A program made the position numbers and the translations under genes. From assembly GCA_016873755.1 (NCBI GenBank), contig VGWB01000008.1, forward strand, positions 1 through 40,465: DNA of 40,465 nucleotides, in the 5' to 3' direction. The DNA is from Ignavibacteria bacterium. Its GTDB lineage: Bacteria; Bacteroidota; Ignavibacteria; UBA10030. The notes beneath the pieces are model-generated. The model saw only the letters and a program-made list of their open reading frames with translations. It was not told where the DNA came from and ran no database searches. Shown here one piece after another: positions 8,308-15,684 of this stretch (positions are counted from its first letter, which is position 1; every line of letters begins with the position of its first letter).

Positions 8308-9213
8308 TCAGGAGATCGAATGTTGGGCGAGCTTCAGTTCTCTGGTACCCTGGAGCGCTTTGGAGTTGCCGGGGTCCAGCTGCAAGGCGTGTTCGAAGCA
8401 CTCGCGTGCACGCTGGTAATCGCCCCGCTGAAGGAAAAGATAGCCGAGGTCGACAGCGGCGTCCGTCAGGAGCGGATTGAGCTCGAGCGCTTTGTGAAGG
8501 TAGCGTTCTGCTTCACCAAGCCGTTGCAGGGAAAGCAGGACTTCACCGCACATCTGCCACGCGCGCGGTTCCTTAGGATTCATATCGATCGCGGCAACGA
8601 ACTGCTCGTGCGCGTTCCGGTGATCATAAACCTTTGCATAGGCGGTCCCAAGCAAGAAATGCCCTATCCAGCTGTAGGGTTCAAGAGCTACTGCCTGTTT
8701 GAGACATTGAATGGCCTCGGCATATGCTCCTCGTCTTACCAGGAGCTCTCCGAGTGACTCGTTGATCCGGGGAAACCGGGGATCGATTTTGCGCGTTGCG
8801 CGGAAATGGATCTCCACCAACTTCGGATTCCCCCGCCCGTAGTACGCCAGAGCTGTATTGAAATTCAAATGGGCGCGCAGATCAGCACTCAGAGCCCGCT
8901 GAAGCCCGAGCAACTTCTTGTAGTACGAGAGTGCTTTCGAGTGCTGTCCGATTTTCAGGTAGAGGTTTCCAACGAGAAAGAGGATTTCCTGCGGCTGATC
9001 GCTTGCGGCAACCGCCTTCAGAAGGGTTCTCTCGGCAGCTCCGTACTGCTTCAACTCAAACTGCACATAGGCCAGTTCAACCCAGGCGAGGTCCAACGAC
9101 GGAGCAGCTGCAGTAATCTTGTGATAGAGCTGGAGCGCGTGGAGGAACTTCCGATCGTCGACAAATCCGCGCGCTTGCTCAAGCCACTGCGAGAGGGTTG
9201 GTTCATCGACCAT
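8308..9213 (-). CDS. Cytoplasmic TPR-repeat protein
   Basis: 301 aa with no signal peptide, made almost entirely of about eight tetratricopeptide repeats (for example ALSYYKKLLGLQ, AIQCLKQAVALEPYSW, AERYLHKALELNPLLTDA, ARECFEHALQLDPGNSKAL). Such proteins are protein-protein scaffolds; the partner is unknown. It sits 37 bp after the ABC permease and 7 bp before the LpoA-like protein on the same strand, so it is likely part of a run. No clear Shine-Dalgarno precedes the ATG. Confidence 0.8.
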   Translation of the reverse strand: MVDEPTLSQWLEQARGFVDDRKFLHALQLYHKITAAAPSLDLAWVELAYVQFELKQYGAAERTLLKAVAASDQPQEILFLVGNLYLKIGQHSKALSYYKKLLGLQRALSADLRAHLNFNTALAYYGRGNPKLVEIHFRATRKIDPRFPRINESLGELLVRRGAYAEAIQCLKQAVALEPYSWIGHFLLGTAYAKVYDHRNAHEQFVAAIDMNPKEPRAWQMCGEVLLSLQRLGEAERYLHKALELNPLLTDAAVDLGYLFLQRGDYQRARECFEHALQLDPGNSKALQGTRELKLAQHSIS

Positions 9214-9250
9214 ACGGCAACAAGATAGAGAGAGACAGAATGAATTGCAA

Positions 9251-10954
9251 TCAGAAATCCCGAGTGAGAGAGCGCAAACCGATGGCCACCGCGAACCCTG
9301 TCAACGAAGCGGAGAGAACCCCCATGAGCGTACCGGGGACAACGATGGTCCTCATGTCAAACGGAAAGAAGAGGAACAGCGATTGGAAATACTGTGTGAG
9401 CGGGATGATAACAACCGAGACGAGAACAATCAAATAGACGAGCGAAACGAGGAACGTGAGTGTTGCGCCCTGCGACGAGGCAACTCGGATCGGATTCTTC
9501 TCCTGGTAGTTCGCGAAGTATCCTCCCAATCCAAGGTTCAGCGCAACCATGGTCACCGAGACCCAGAATGCGCTAAAGATGCCGAAGTACATCAGCAGCG
9601 GCCGCCGTTCGGTGAACCTGATGAAGGGCTCGTTCGAGAACACCGCGACGAGGAGACCCAGCAAGGCGACCACCACGAAGCCAATCAGGAATTTGGTGAA
9701 GTACACCTTCCGCATATCGAGCGGAGCGCTCAACTGAGACCAGAAGGCGAGACCTTCCAGGCTGATGGCTGGGAACAGAAACCGCAGTGCGAGCGAGCAG
9801 ATCAGGAATCCCCCGAAGGTGTACAGGATGAGGTAGGTCATTGTTTGCACCTCGGTCACTCGCAGAGTCAGGTTCAGATTTCGCACGCTCAGCGCGAAAA
9901 CCGCAACAAGGACGACCAACAGTGTGAGATGAATCCACTGACTGGCCTCGCGGAAGAATTGGAAAAACTCCTTCTTGAGGAGCACTTCGATCTGCGGCGA
10001 CAGACGGGACCCCTTGCGGAAATCAAAGAGCTTGATGCGTCTCCCTGATTCAACGGTGTTTGCCCTTGCCTGGAATTCAAACGTGACGAGCCAGCTCCGA
10101 TAGTAGAATCGATTGGCTACATACAAGACGATCAGGAAGACGGCAAGGGTGACCGTCAGAAGCTGGGCCGCCGACAAGACGGCAAGGTGGATTTCGCCTC
10201 GAGCCATGAAAAAGAGAAAGTCCGCCACCCAGTTGTTGGGCAAGAACGATAAGATCCCCGAATCCAGCCCCTTGAAGTACGCATCAACGTTGGGATAGAA
10301 CTGATTGACTTCCTGGACGAGCTTGACGGGATTGGAGAAGACAAAGAAAACCGCGACGATCCCAAGATAGACTACGGCCAGCCCCGAGACGACTTTCCGA
10401 AAACCCCACCGGCTCGCAACCTTCATTAGCGACATGAGAATCAGAACCGCGATGCAAGCCGAGAGGAACATGAATGGCACGAGAACAAATATCATCACGC
10501 CGAGAAAAGCGTACCACGGATAGCCGAAGTACGTACCATACCCGAGCAGAACCATAAACGCGACAAGAAACAGCGTTGTGGAGCTGTACAGAAAATTGTC
10601 GAAGAACTTTAGAACGAAAATCTGGGAATACGGGACGGGCTTGGTGAGCAGATAGCCGACTTCCGATGACTTGTACAGCGTGGCGTAGGAAACGATGATG
10701 TTGCCCATGTTCACCGCCACGAAAAACACAAACAGCAGCATCGAGATGAAGCGGTGATACAGGAAAAGACCGACCCTCGTCTGATCCAGGACAAATTGCG
10801 TGACACCAAGGGAGAAGACGTACGCCAGAACGGAGAATCCGCCAAGAACTACCAGCGAACCGAATCCACGAACTGCCGTCACGAACTCGGGGGCGAACGT
10901 GGACTTCATGAAGGCAATGAATTTGTACTTAAGGATGTGCAGCAACGTGCTCAT
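9251..10954 (-). CDS. ABC-2 type exporter, membrane subunit
   Basis: 567 aa, an integral inner-membrane protein with about 12 strongly hydrophobic segments (for example MLLFVFFVAVNMGNIIV, VVYLGIVAVFFVF, LLTVTLAVFLIVLYVA, LTFLVSLVYLIVLVSVVIIPL), arranged in two similar halves around a soluble middle region (residues about 300-335). No solute-binding or ATPase motif is present. The ATPase gene lies directly upstream on the same strand, 48 bp away, so the two form an exporter. The substrate cannot be read from the sequence. It resembles the large bacterial ABC-exporter permeases paired with CcmA/YhaQ-type ATPases. Confidence 0.8.
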   Translation of the reverse strand: MSTLLHILKYKFIAFMKSTFAPEFVTAVRGFGSLVVLGGFSVLAYVFSLGVTQFVLDQTRVGLFLYHRFISMLLFVFFVAVNMGNIIVSYATLYKSSEVGYLLTKPVPYSQIFVLKFFDNFLYSSTTLFLVAFMVLLGYGTYFGYPWYAFLGVMIFVLVPFMFLSACIAVLILMSLMKVASRWGFRKVVSGLAVVYLGIVAVFFVFSNPVKLVQEVNQFYPNVDAYFKGLDSGILSFLPNNWVADFLFFMARGEIHLAVLSAAQLLTVTLAVFLIVLYVANRFYYRSWLVTFEFQARANTVESGRRIKLFDFRKGSRLSPQIEVLLKKEFFQFFREASQWIHLTLLVVLVAVFALSVRNLNLTLRVTEVQTMTYLILYTFGGFLICSLALRFLFPAISLEGLAFWSQLSAPLDMRKVYFTKFLIGFVVVALLGLLVAVFSNEPFIRFTERRPLLMYFGIFSAFWVSVTMVALNLGLGGYFANYQEKNPIRVASSQGATLTFLVSLVYLIVLVSVVIIPLTQYFQSLFLFFPFDMRTIVVPGTLMGVLSASLTGFAVAIGLRSLTRDF

Positions 10955-11002
10955 CGAGTGCCTGTGATCATCGGGGGATCATCGTGGAGAAATGAGCGCG
11001 CA

Positions 11003-11722
11003 TCATTTTGTGAGCTCGAGGAAGACGGATTCAAACTTGCCGTCGTACTTTTGCTTGTACACCTGGAGATTTTCCTGCGTTCCAAGAAACACGAGGCGGC
11101 CGTTCTTGATGAAACCTATCCGGTCACACAGCTCCTCGGCGATGGGGAGACTGTGGGTTGACATGAAGATACTAACTCCCTCTCGTGCCTTCTGTTGTAA
11201 TGTCTCTCGAACGATCTTCGCGCTCCGCGGGTCCAAACCAATGATCGGCTCGTCAATAATGAAAACCTTTGGGTCGTGCACCAATGCGGCCGAGATCGTT
11301 ATGCGCTGCCGCATCCCCTGTGAGTAATCCTCCGTCCTCTTGTCAACCCATTCACCGATCTCGAAGTGTTCAACGAGCTCGTCGATCTTTTCCGCGAGAG
11401 CTTTTTTCTCCATTTTGTACAGGCCGCCTATGAAGTAGAGGAACTCCCTGCCCGTCAACTTGTCGTACAGAAACGGCTGGTCGGGTACGTACGAGATCAC
11501 CGTCTTTGCCTGCACCGGATTCTTCACGACGTCATACCCGTTGATGAGGATTTGACCGCCGGTGGGCGCAAACAATCCAGCCATCATCTTGATCGTGGTC
11601 GTCTTGCCCGCACCGTTCGGTCCGAGGAAACCGAAGAGTTCACCCTTAGGAACACTCAGGGTGATGTTGTCGACGGCCGTGAAACTGCCGAATTTCTTTA
11701 TGACGTTGCGAAGTTCGATCAT
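11003..11722 (-). CDS. ABC transporter ATP-binding protein
   Basis: 239 aa nucleotide-binding subunit for the ABC-2 permease downstream. It has Walker A GPNGAGKTT (residues 34-42), a Q-loop region (YVPDQPFLYDKLTG), the signature YSQGMRQR in place of LSGGQ, Walker B VFIIDEPIIGLD and the H-loop MSTHSLP. The YSQGM signature and the CcmA-like C-terminus (GRLVFLGTQENLQ) place it with drug/polymer or ABC-2 exporters. Its start is ATG 11722 with no clear Shine-Dalgarno. The upstream gap to guaA (101 bp) carries a degenerate GTTCnGGGTTC repeat and no strong promoter. Confidence 0.92.
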   Translation of the reverse strand: MIELRNVIKKFGSFTAVDNITLSVPKGELFGFLGPNGAGKTTTIKMMAGLFAPTGGQILINGYDVVKNPVQAKTVISYVPDQPFLYDKLTGREFLYFIGGLYKMEKKALAEKIDELVEHFEIGEWVDKRTEDYSQGMRQRITISAALVHDPKVFIIDEPIIGLDPRSAKIVRETLQQKAREGVSIFMSTHSLPIAEELCDRIGFIKNGRLVFLGTQENLQVYKQKYDGKFESVFLELTK

Positions 11723-11739
11723 GAAGGATCTTGAAGAAA

Positions 11740-11772
11740 GTTCTGGGTTCTGAGTCCAGGGTTTAGAGTTCA
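11740..11772. repeat. Degenerate short tandem repeat (GTTCtGgGTTC type)
   Basis: Four or so imperfect copies of an 8-11-bp unit built on GTTC/GAGTTC (gttctgggttctgagt, tttagagttcag) in the guaA-ABC gap. A similar but longer array lies at 29431-29500, also between two minus-strand genes. Confidence 0.5.
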
Positions 11773-11823
11773 GCAGCTACGCTCCAAAGTACCTATCTTC
11801 TTGCCAACATTCAGTACCCCCAA

Positions 11824-13377
11824 TCACTCCCATTCAATCGTGGCTGGCGGCTTCGAGCTGACATCGTACACCACCCGGTTGATGCCGCGGAGCTCGTTGA
11901 TGATCCGGTTTGAGGCAGCCGCCAGCACCTCCGGCGGTATGCGCGCCCAATCCGCTGTCATACCGTCCACGCTCGTAACCGCACGGAGGGCCACGGTGTA
12001 TTCATATGTCCTTCCATCCCCCATCACACCGACAGACCTCACGGGCAGCAGAACAACGAAAGCTTGCCAGATCTCGTTGTAGAGTGCCGCCTTCCTGATC
12101 TCCTCAATGAAAATTTCGTCTGCCTCCCGAAGCAAATCCAACTTCTCCCGGGTGATATCGCTCAGGACTCTCACTGCAAGGCCAGGACCTGGGAACGGGT
12201 GACGCTCGATGAACGGTTCTGGCAGCCCAAGCTTCCGACCGACTTCCCTCACTTCATCCTTGAACAGCTCCCGGAACGGTTCGAGGAGCCTGAAGTTCAT
12301 CTCCGCCGGTAATCCGCCAACATTATGGTGTGTCTTGATCGTGACGGAAGGACCTTTGAACGACGTCGACTCGATCACATCCGGGTAAAGAGTCCCTTGG
12401 GCCAGGAACTCGAATCCGCCGTCACCACCTGTGAGCCTCACGGATTCGGTCTCGAAAACCTCAATGAACGTCTCTCCAATGATCCGCCGTTTTTCTTCCG
12501 GATCAGTTACACCGCTCAGTCTCGAAAGGAAAGTCTCCGTCGCATCGACAGAGGTCAGATTGATGTGAAAGGTCTTCCGGAACGTGTCCACGACATGTTC
12601 GCTCTCCCTTTTGCGCATCAGGCCGTTATTGATGTGGATGCAATGGAGCTGATCGCCAACTGCCTCGTGGAGCAGCGCCGCCAGGACCGACGAATCAACG
12701 CCGCCGCTCAGCGCGCACAAGACGCGTGACGATCCGACGGTATTCCGGATCTCGCGGATCGACTGCTGGACGAAATGCGCCGGTGTCCAATCTCCACTCG
12801 CACTGCAGACCCTGAAGAGAAAATTCGAGAGGATCTTCTTGCCATCCGGCGTGTGGACGACTTCGGGGTGAAATTGAACCCCGTAGATCTTCTTTGCCGG
12901 ATTCCGTATCGCGCAGATGGGCGCGTTGTCGGTATGAGCGATCGGCTCAAAGCCAGCCGGAATCTGACTCAGCGCATCACCGTGGCTCATCCAGACCGTG
13001 GTGGAGCCGTTCAGACCCTGCAGCAAATCCTCTGCGTTATCAACCTCCAGGATCGCCTTGCCATATTCTCGACGCGCGGACGCATCGACCCTGCCACCTA
13101 GCTGATCTGCGATGAGCTGCAACCCGTAACATATTCCCAGAACTGGAACACCGAGGTGAAATATCTCAGGTGAGGGCTTCGGCGCGCCGGGTTCATAGAC
13201 ACTCGATGGTCCGCCGGACAGGATAATCCCGATCGGTCGGAGCTGGCGGATTTTTTCAACGGGGATGCCAAAGGGATGGATTTCCGAATAGACACCCAGC
13301 TCACGCACTCGACGCGCGATCAACTGCGTGTATTGAGAGCCGAAATCGAGAACGAGGATGAATTCAGGATGATGCAC
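11824..13377 (-). CDS. guaA: GMP synthase (glutamine-hydrolysing)
   Basis: Converts XMP to GMP with glutamine and ATP, the last step of de novo guanine nucleotide synthesis. The 517-aa protein has the normal order. A class I glutamine amidotransferase domain has nucleophile C83 in GICYGLQ and H170/E172 in VQFHPEV. The PP-loop ATP pyrophosphatase follows with [10 protein letters not shown] (223-228), and then the C-terminal dimerisation domain ends in [16 protein letters not shown]. The start is GTG at 13377, preceded by AAGG with very short spacing. It lies 80 bp downstream of crtI on the same strand. No purine riboswitch was recognised in its leader. Confidence 0.97.
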   Translation of the reverse strand: MHHPEFILVLDFGSQYTQLIARRVRELGVYSEIHPFGIPVEKIRQLRPIGIILSGGPSSVYEPGAPKPSPEIFHLGVPVLGICYGLQLIADQLGGRVDASARREYGKAILEVDNAEDLLQGLNGSTTVWMSHGDALSQIPAGFEPIAHTDNAPICAIRNPAKKIYGVQFHPEVVHTPDGKKILSNFLFRVCSASGDWTPAHFVQQSIREIRNTVGSSRVLCALSGGVDSSVLAALLHEAVGDQLHCIHINNGLMRKRESEHVVDTFRKTFHINLTSVDATETFLSRLSGVTDPEEKRRIIGETFIEVFETESVRLTGGDGGFEFLAQGTLYPDVIESTSFKGPSVTIKTHHNVGGLPAEMNFRLLEPFRELFKDEVREVGRKLGLPEPFIERHPFPGPGLAVRVLSDITREKLDLLREADEIFIEEIRKAALYNEIWQAFVVLLPVRSVGVMGDGRTYEYTVALRAVTSVDGMTADWARIPPEVLAAASNRIINELRGINRVVYDVSSKPPATIEWE

Positions 13378-13457
13378 GCCTTAATATAGAAAATATCCAC
13401 CTCAAGTAAAAGGGCCCAGGTGTGCACGGCATAGGTCGCCTGGAAGCGATCGGGGCC

Positions 13458-14936
13458 TTATGAAGCCTCGATGAGATCCTGTGCGATTTTTGCGGAGGAG
13501 AGTACGCCGGGTAACCCCGCGCCAGGATGTGTTCCCGCACCTACAAAGTACAGATTGTCAAAATCCTCGGAGCGGTTGTGCGGGCGAAACCAGGCTGACT
13601 GCGTGAAGATCGGCTCAAACGAAAAGGCAGAACCGAGGTAGCTGTTGAGTGTGTTCTGGAAGTGGAGCGGATCGATGTACTGCTCGGCAACGATATTGGC
13701 CTGAAGGTCAGGGAGGTAGTTCTTCTCCAGGAACTGTATGATCTTGTCGCGGTACGGCTTCGCCGCTCTCCTCCAGTCGATGTCTGATCCAAGGTGCGGC
13801 ACAGGTGAAAGGACGTAGAAGGCTTCACACCCATCGGGCGCCAATGAACGATCCGTGATCGTCGGCATGTGGAGGTAGAGAGAGAAATCCTCGGCGAGGC
13901 GCTTGCGCATGAAGATGTCGGTGAGCAGCTCTTTGTACCGTTCCCCCAGAATGATATTGTGATGAGCGAGCTTCGAGTCGGTGTAGCGACGTTTTGTTCC
14001 AAAATAAATCACAAACAGCGACATGCTGTATCGCATTCGCTCGAGTTTGCGGTTTGTATATTTCCGACGATAGCGCTGAGGAATCAAATGGCGATAGGTG
14101 AAGGCGACATCGGCATTGGAGACGACGATATCGGCTTCGTACACTCCCCCATTTTTCAGCCTCACGCCCTTGACCCGACGCCCCTCCACGAGCATCTCCT
14201 GAACCTCTGAGTTCAAATGGATCCTTCCGCCCAGATCTTTGAGAAGTTTACCGAGCGCCTGCACGACGCTGCCTGTACCACCGAGGGCATAATGCACACC
14301 CCACTCCCGCTCCAGGTAATGAATGAGTGAGTAAATAGATGTTGTGGTAAACGGATTGCCGCCAACCAGAAGCGGATGAAAGGAAAACGCCCTCCGCAAG
14401 AAATCGTCCTTGATGAACTGAGAGACGTACGAATAGACCGTCTTGTGAGATTGGAGGCGAAAGAGATCGGGCACTATCGAGAGCATGTCGGAGAACTTCA
14501 GAAACGGTCGGTCCGCGAGCTCCACGAATCCCTTTTGAAAGATCGCCTTCGTTGTACCGATGAACCTTTCGTAACCGGCTTTGTCTGCGGGATTCCACTC
14601 ATCGATCTGGCTCAGGATGAAGCTCAAGTCGTCATTGTAGTCAAACGATCGACCCTCGTGATTGAAGATCCGGTAGAAGGGATGGAGGGGCACCATCTCG
14701 AAATACTCTTGACGATTCTTTCCCGCGTCCTTGAAGATATCGTCAAACATGAACGGCGCAGTGATAACGGTGGGGCCACCGTCGAACGTGAAGCCGTTGA
14801 TTTCATAGACGTAGGCCCGGCCGCCCAACTTGTCACGCTTCTCGAACAGCTCTACGCTGTGTCCCTTCGCAGCCAGGCGTGCCGCGGCGGCAAGCCCGCC
14901 AAAGCCGCTTCCAATGATAGTGATTCTCTGCTTCAT
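13458..14936 (-). CDS. crtI: CrtI-type phytoene desaturase
   Basis: FAD-dependent desaturase that turns phytoene into lycopene (or neurosporene). The 492-aa protein has a Rossmann dinucleotide site [16 protein letters not shown], then [23 protein letters not shown] and the C-terminal FAD signature [21 protein letters not shown]. An in-frame extension to 14999 exists. ATG 14936 overlaps the TGA of crtYd as ATGA and begins the protein exactly at the canonical [10 protein letters not shown], so I use it. It is the last of three overlapping carotenoid genes. crtB (phytoene synthase) is not in the window. Confidence 0.93.
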   Translation of the reverse strand: MKQRITIIGSGFGGLAAAARLAAKGHSVELFEKRDKLGGRAYVYEINGFTFDGGPTVITAPFMFDDIFKDAGKNRQEYFEMVPLHPFYRIFNHEGRSFDYNDDLSFILSQIDEWNPADKAGYERFIGTTKAIFQKGFVELADRPFLKFSDMLSIVPDLFRLQSHKTVYSYVSQFIKDDFLRRAFSFHPLLVGGNPFTTTSIYSLIHYLEREWGVHYALGGTGSVVQALGKLLKDLGGRIHLNSEVQEMLVEGRRVKGVRLKNGGVYEADIVVSNADVAFTYRHLIPQRYRRKYTNRKLERMRYSMSLFVIYFGTKRRYTDSKLAHHNIILGERYKELLTDIFMRKRLAEDFSLYLHMPTITDRSLAPDGCEAFYVLSPVPHLGSDIDWRRAAKPYRDKIIQFLEKNYLPDLQANIVAEQYIDPLHFQNTLNSYLGSAFSFEPIFTQSAWFRPHNRSEDFDNLYFVGAGTHPGAGLPGVLSSAKIAQDLIEAS

Positions 14937-15265
14937 CTCTTTGAGCCCGCTTGCCCGGGTCGTTCCGGAACGCAAAACCGTCGAGTGAAATACTCCCACA
15001 AGACGATGTTCGAGGTAATGAGGGCAAAACCGAAGAGGAAATCTTCGACCGGAATAGTGAAGATCCGGACACCAAGGCAGAAGCTCTCACCGTACTCCAC
15101 GATCGGCCGCCAGGTCAAGTACCCGTTAATGATGAAAGTCATGAAGCCCATCACTCCCCAGAATATCCAGAACCTCAGTTGCCGCACCAGGTACGTGCGA
15201 AGAAGCAGATCGAGAGCCACTGCCGCAACCGCGCCAAGCACGGCAAGGAGCGTATATTCCTTCAT
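14933..15265 (-). CDS. crtYd: Lycopene cyclase, CrtYd-type subunit
   Basis: 110-aa membrane protein with three hydrophobic helices ([48 protein letters not shown]) and the family motif PVEDFLFG. With CrtYc it forms a heterodimeric lycopene cyclase that makes ring ends at the membrane. The open frame runs further upstream, but ATG 15265 overlaps the TGA of crtYc by ATGA and starts the hydrophobic helix, so I set the start there. Its own stop overlaps the crtI start in the same way, which argues for coupled translation of all three. Confidence 0.85.
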   Translation of the reverse strand: MKEYTLLAVLGAVAAVALDLLLRTYLVRQLRFWIFWGVMGFMTFIINGYLTWRPIVEYGESFCLGVRIFTIPVEDFLFGFALITSNIVLWEYFTRRFCVPERPGQAGSKR

Positions 15266-15573
15266 CTCTTCTCCCGCAGGAAGTATTTCACGCTCTCCCA
15301 TGTGAAAATCGCGCAGAAAGGAATGACGACGAAGAACAGCACCTCTTCGAGGGGGAGATTCCCAACGTACACGCCGATGACATACGACGAATTGAAGCTC
15401 CAGTGCCCACGGGCTGTGACAATCATATCCCATGCAAGGAAGACCGGCAAAGGCAGGGCGACCGAAAGGAGCAACCTTCGGGCCGATCTGTATATCGTCA
15501 GCTCTTTGCTGAAGCTTAAGACGAGCGGACCCGCAAGGGCAATTGCCAGGATAAGAGAATACTCGATCTTCAT
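15262..15573 (-). CDS. crtYc: Lycopene cyclase, CrtYc-type subunit
   Basis: 103 aa with three membrane helices (YSLILAIALAGPLVLSF, LLLSVALPLPVFLAWDMIV, EVLFFVVIPFCAIFTW) and the conserved PLEEVLFFVVIPF motif, the partner of PVEDFLFG in CrtYd. In many bacteria and in fungi the two halves are fused. Here they are separate genes, the arrangement best known from Actinobacteria. There is no Shine-Dalgarno, and a TATAAT box lies only 12 nt before the ATG, so the mRNA may be nearly leaderless. The beta versus epsilon ring type cannot be decided from sequence. Confidence 0.85.
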   Translation of the reverse strand: MKIEYSLILAIALAGPLVLSFSKELTIYRSARRLLLSVALPLPVFLAWDMIVTARGHWSFNSSYVIGVYVGNLPLEEVLFFVVIPFCAIFTWESVKYFLREKR

Positions 15574-15585
15574 AGGCTGAGGTTG

Positions 15586-15591
15586 ATTATA
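15586..15591 (-). promoter_or_regulatory. Candidate -10 box of the carotenoid operon
   Basis: A perfect TATAAT on the minus strand lies 12 nt before the crtYc ATG. No -35 hexamer sits 16-18 nt upstream. TTGACG is present but only 7 nt from the -10 box, a position where it could be an activator or repressor half-site. This would fit a regulated promoter, for example one controlled by light or stress, but only the -10 box is seen. Confidence 0.4.
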
Positions 15592-15684
15592 GCCAATTCG
15601 TCAAATTCGAGGTCGTCGCAGGTCGAGAAAAAAGCTACCTGACGCCGTGCGCCGGGGGGGGGCGGCCACCCGGACCTGTCGTTC

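Noticed and set aside
9245-10048. 267-codon plus-strand ORF over the ABC permease
   Set aside because: Shadow of a membrane protein gene; its product is highly charged with no recognisable domain, a usual antisense effect of hydrophobic codons.
13378-13457. Possible purine riboswitch ahead of guaA
   Set aside because: Only 80 bp separate it from crtI and none of the conserved loop sequences of the purine or PRPP/ppGpp classes was seen.
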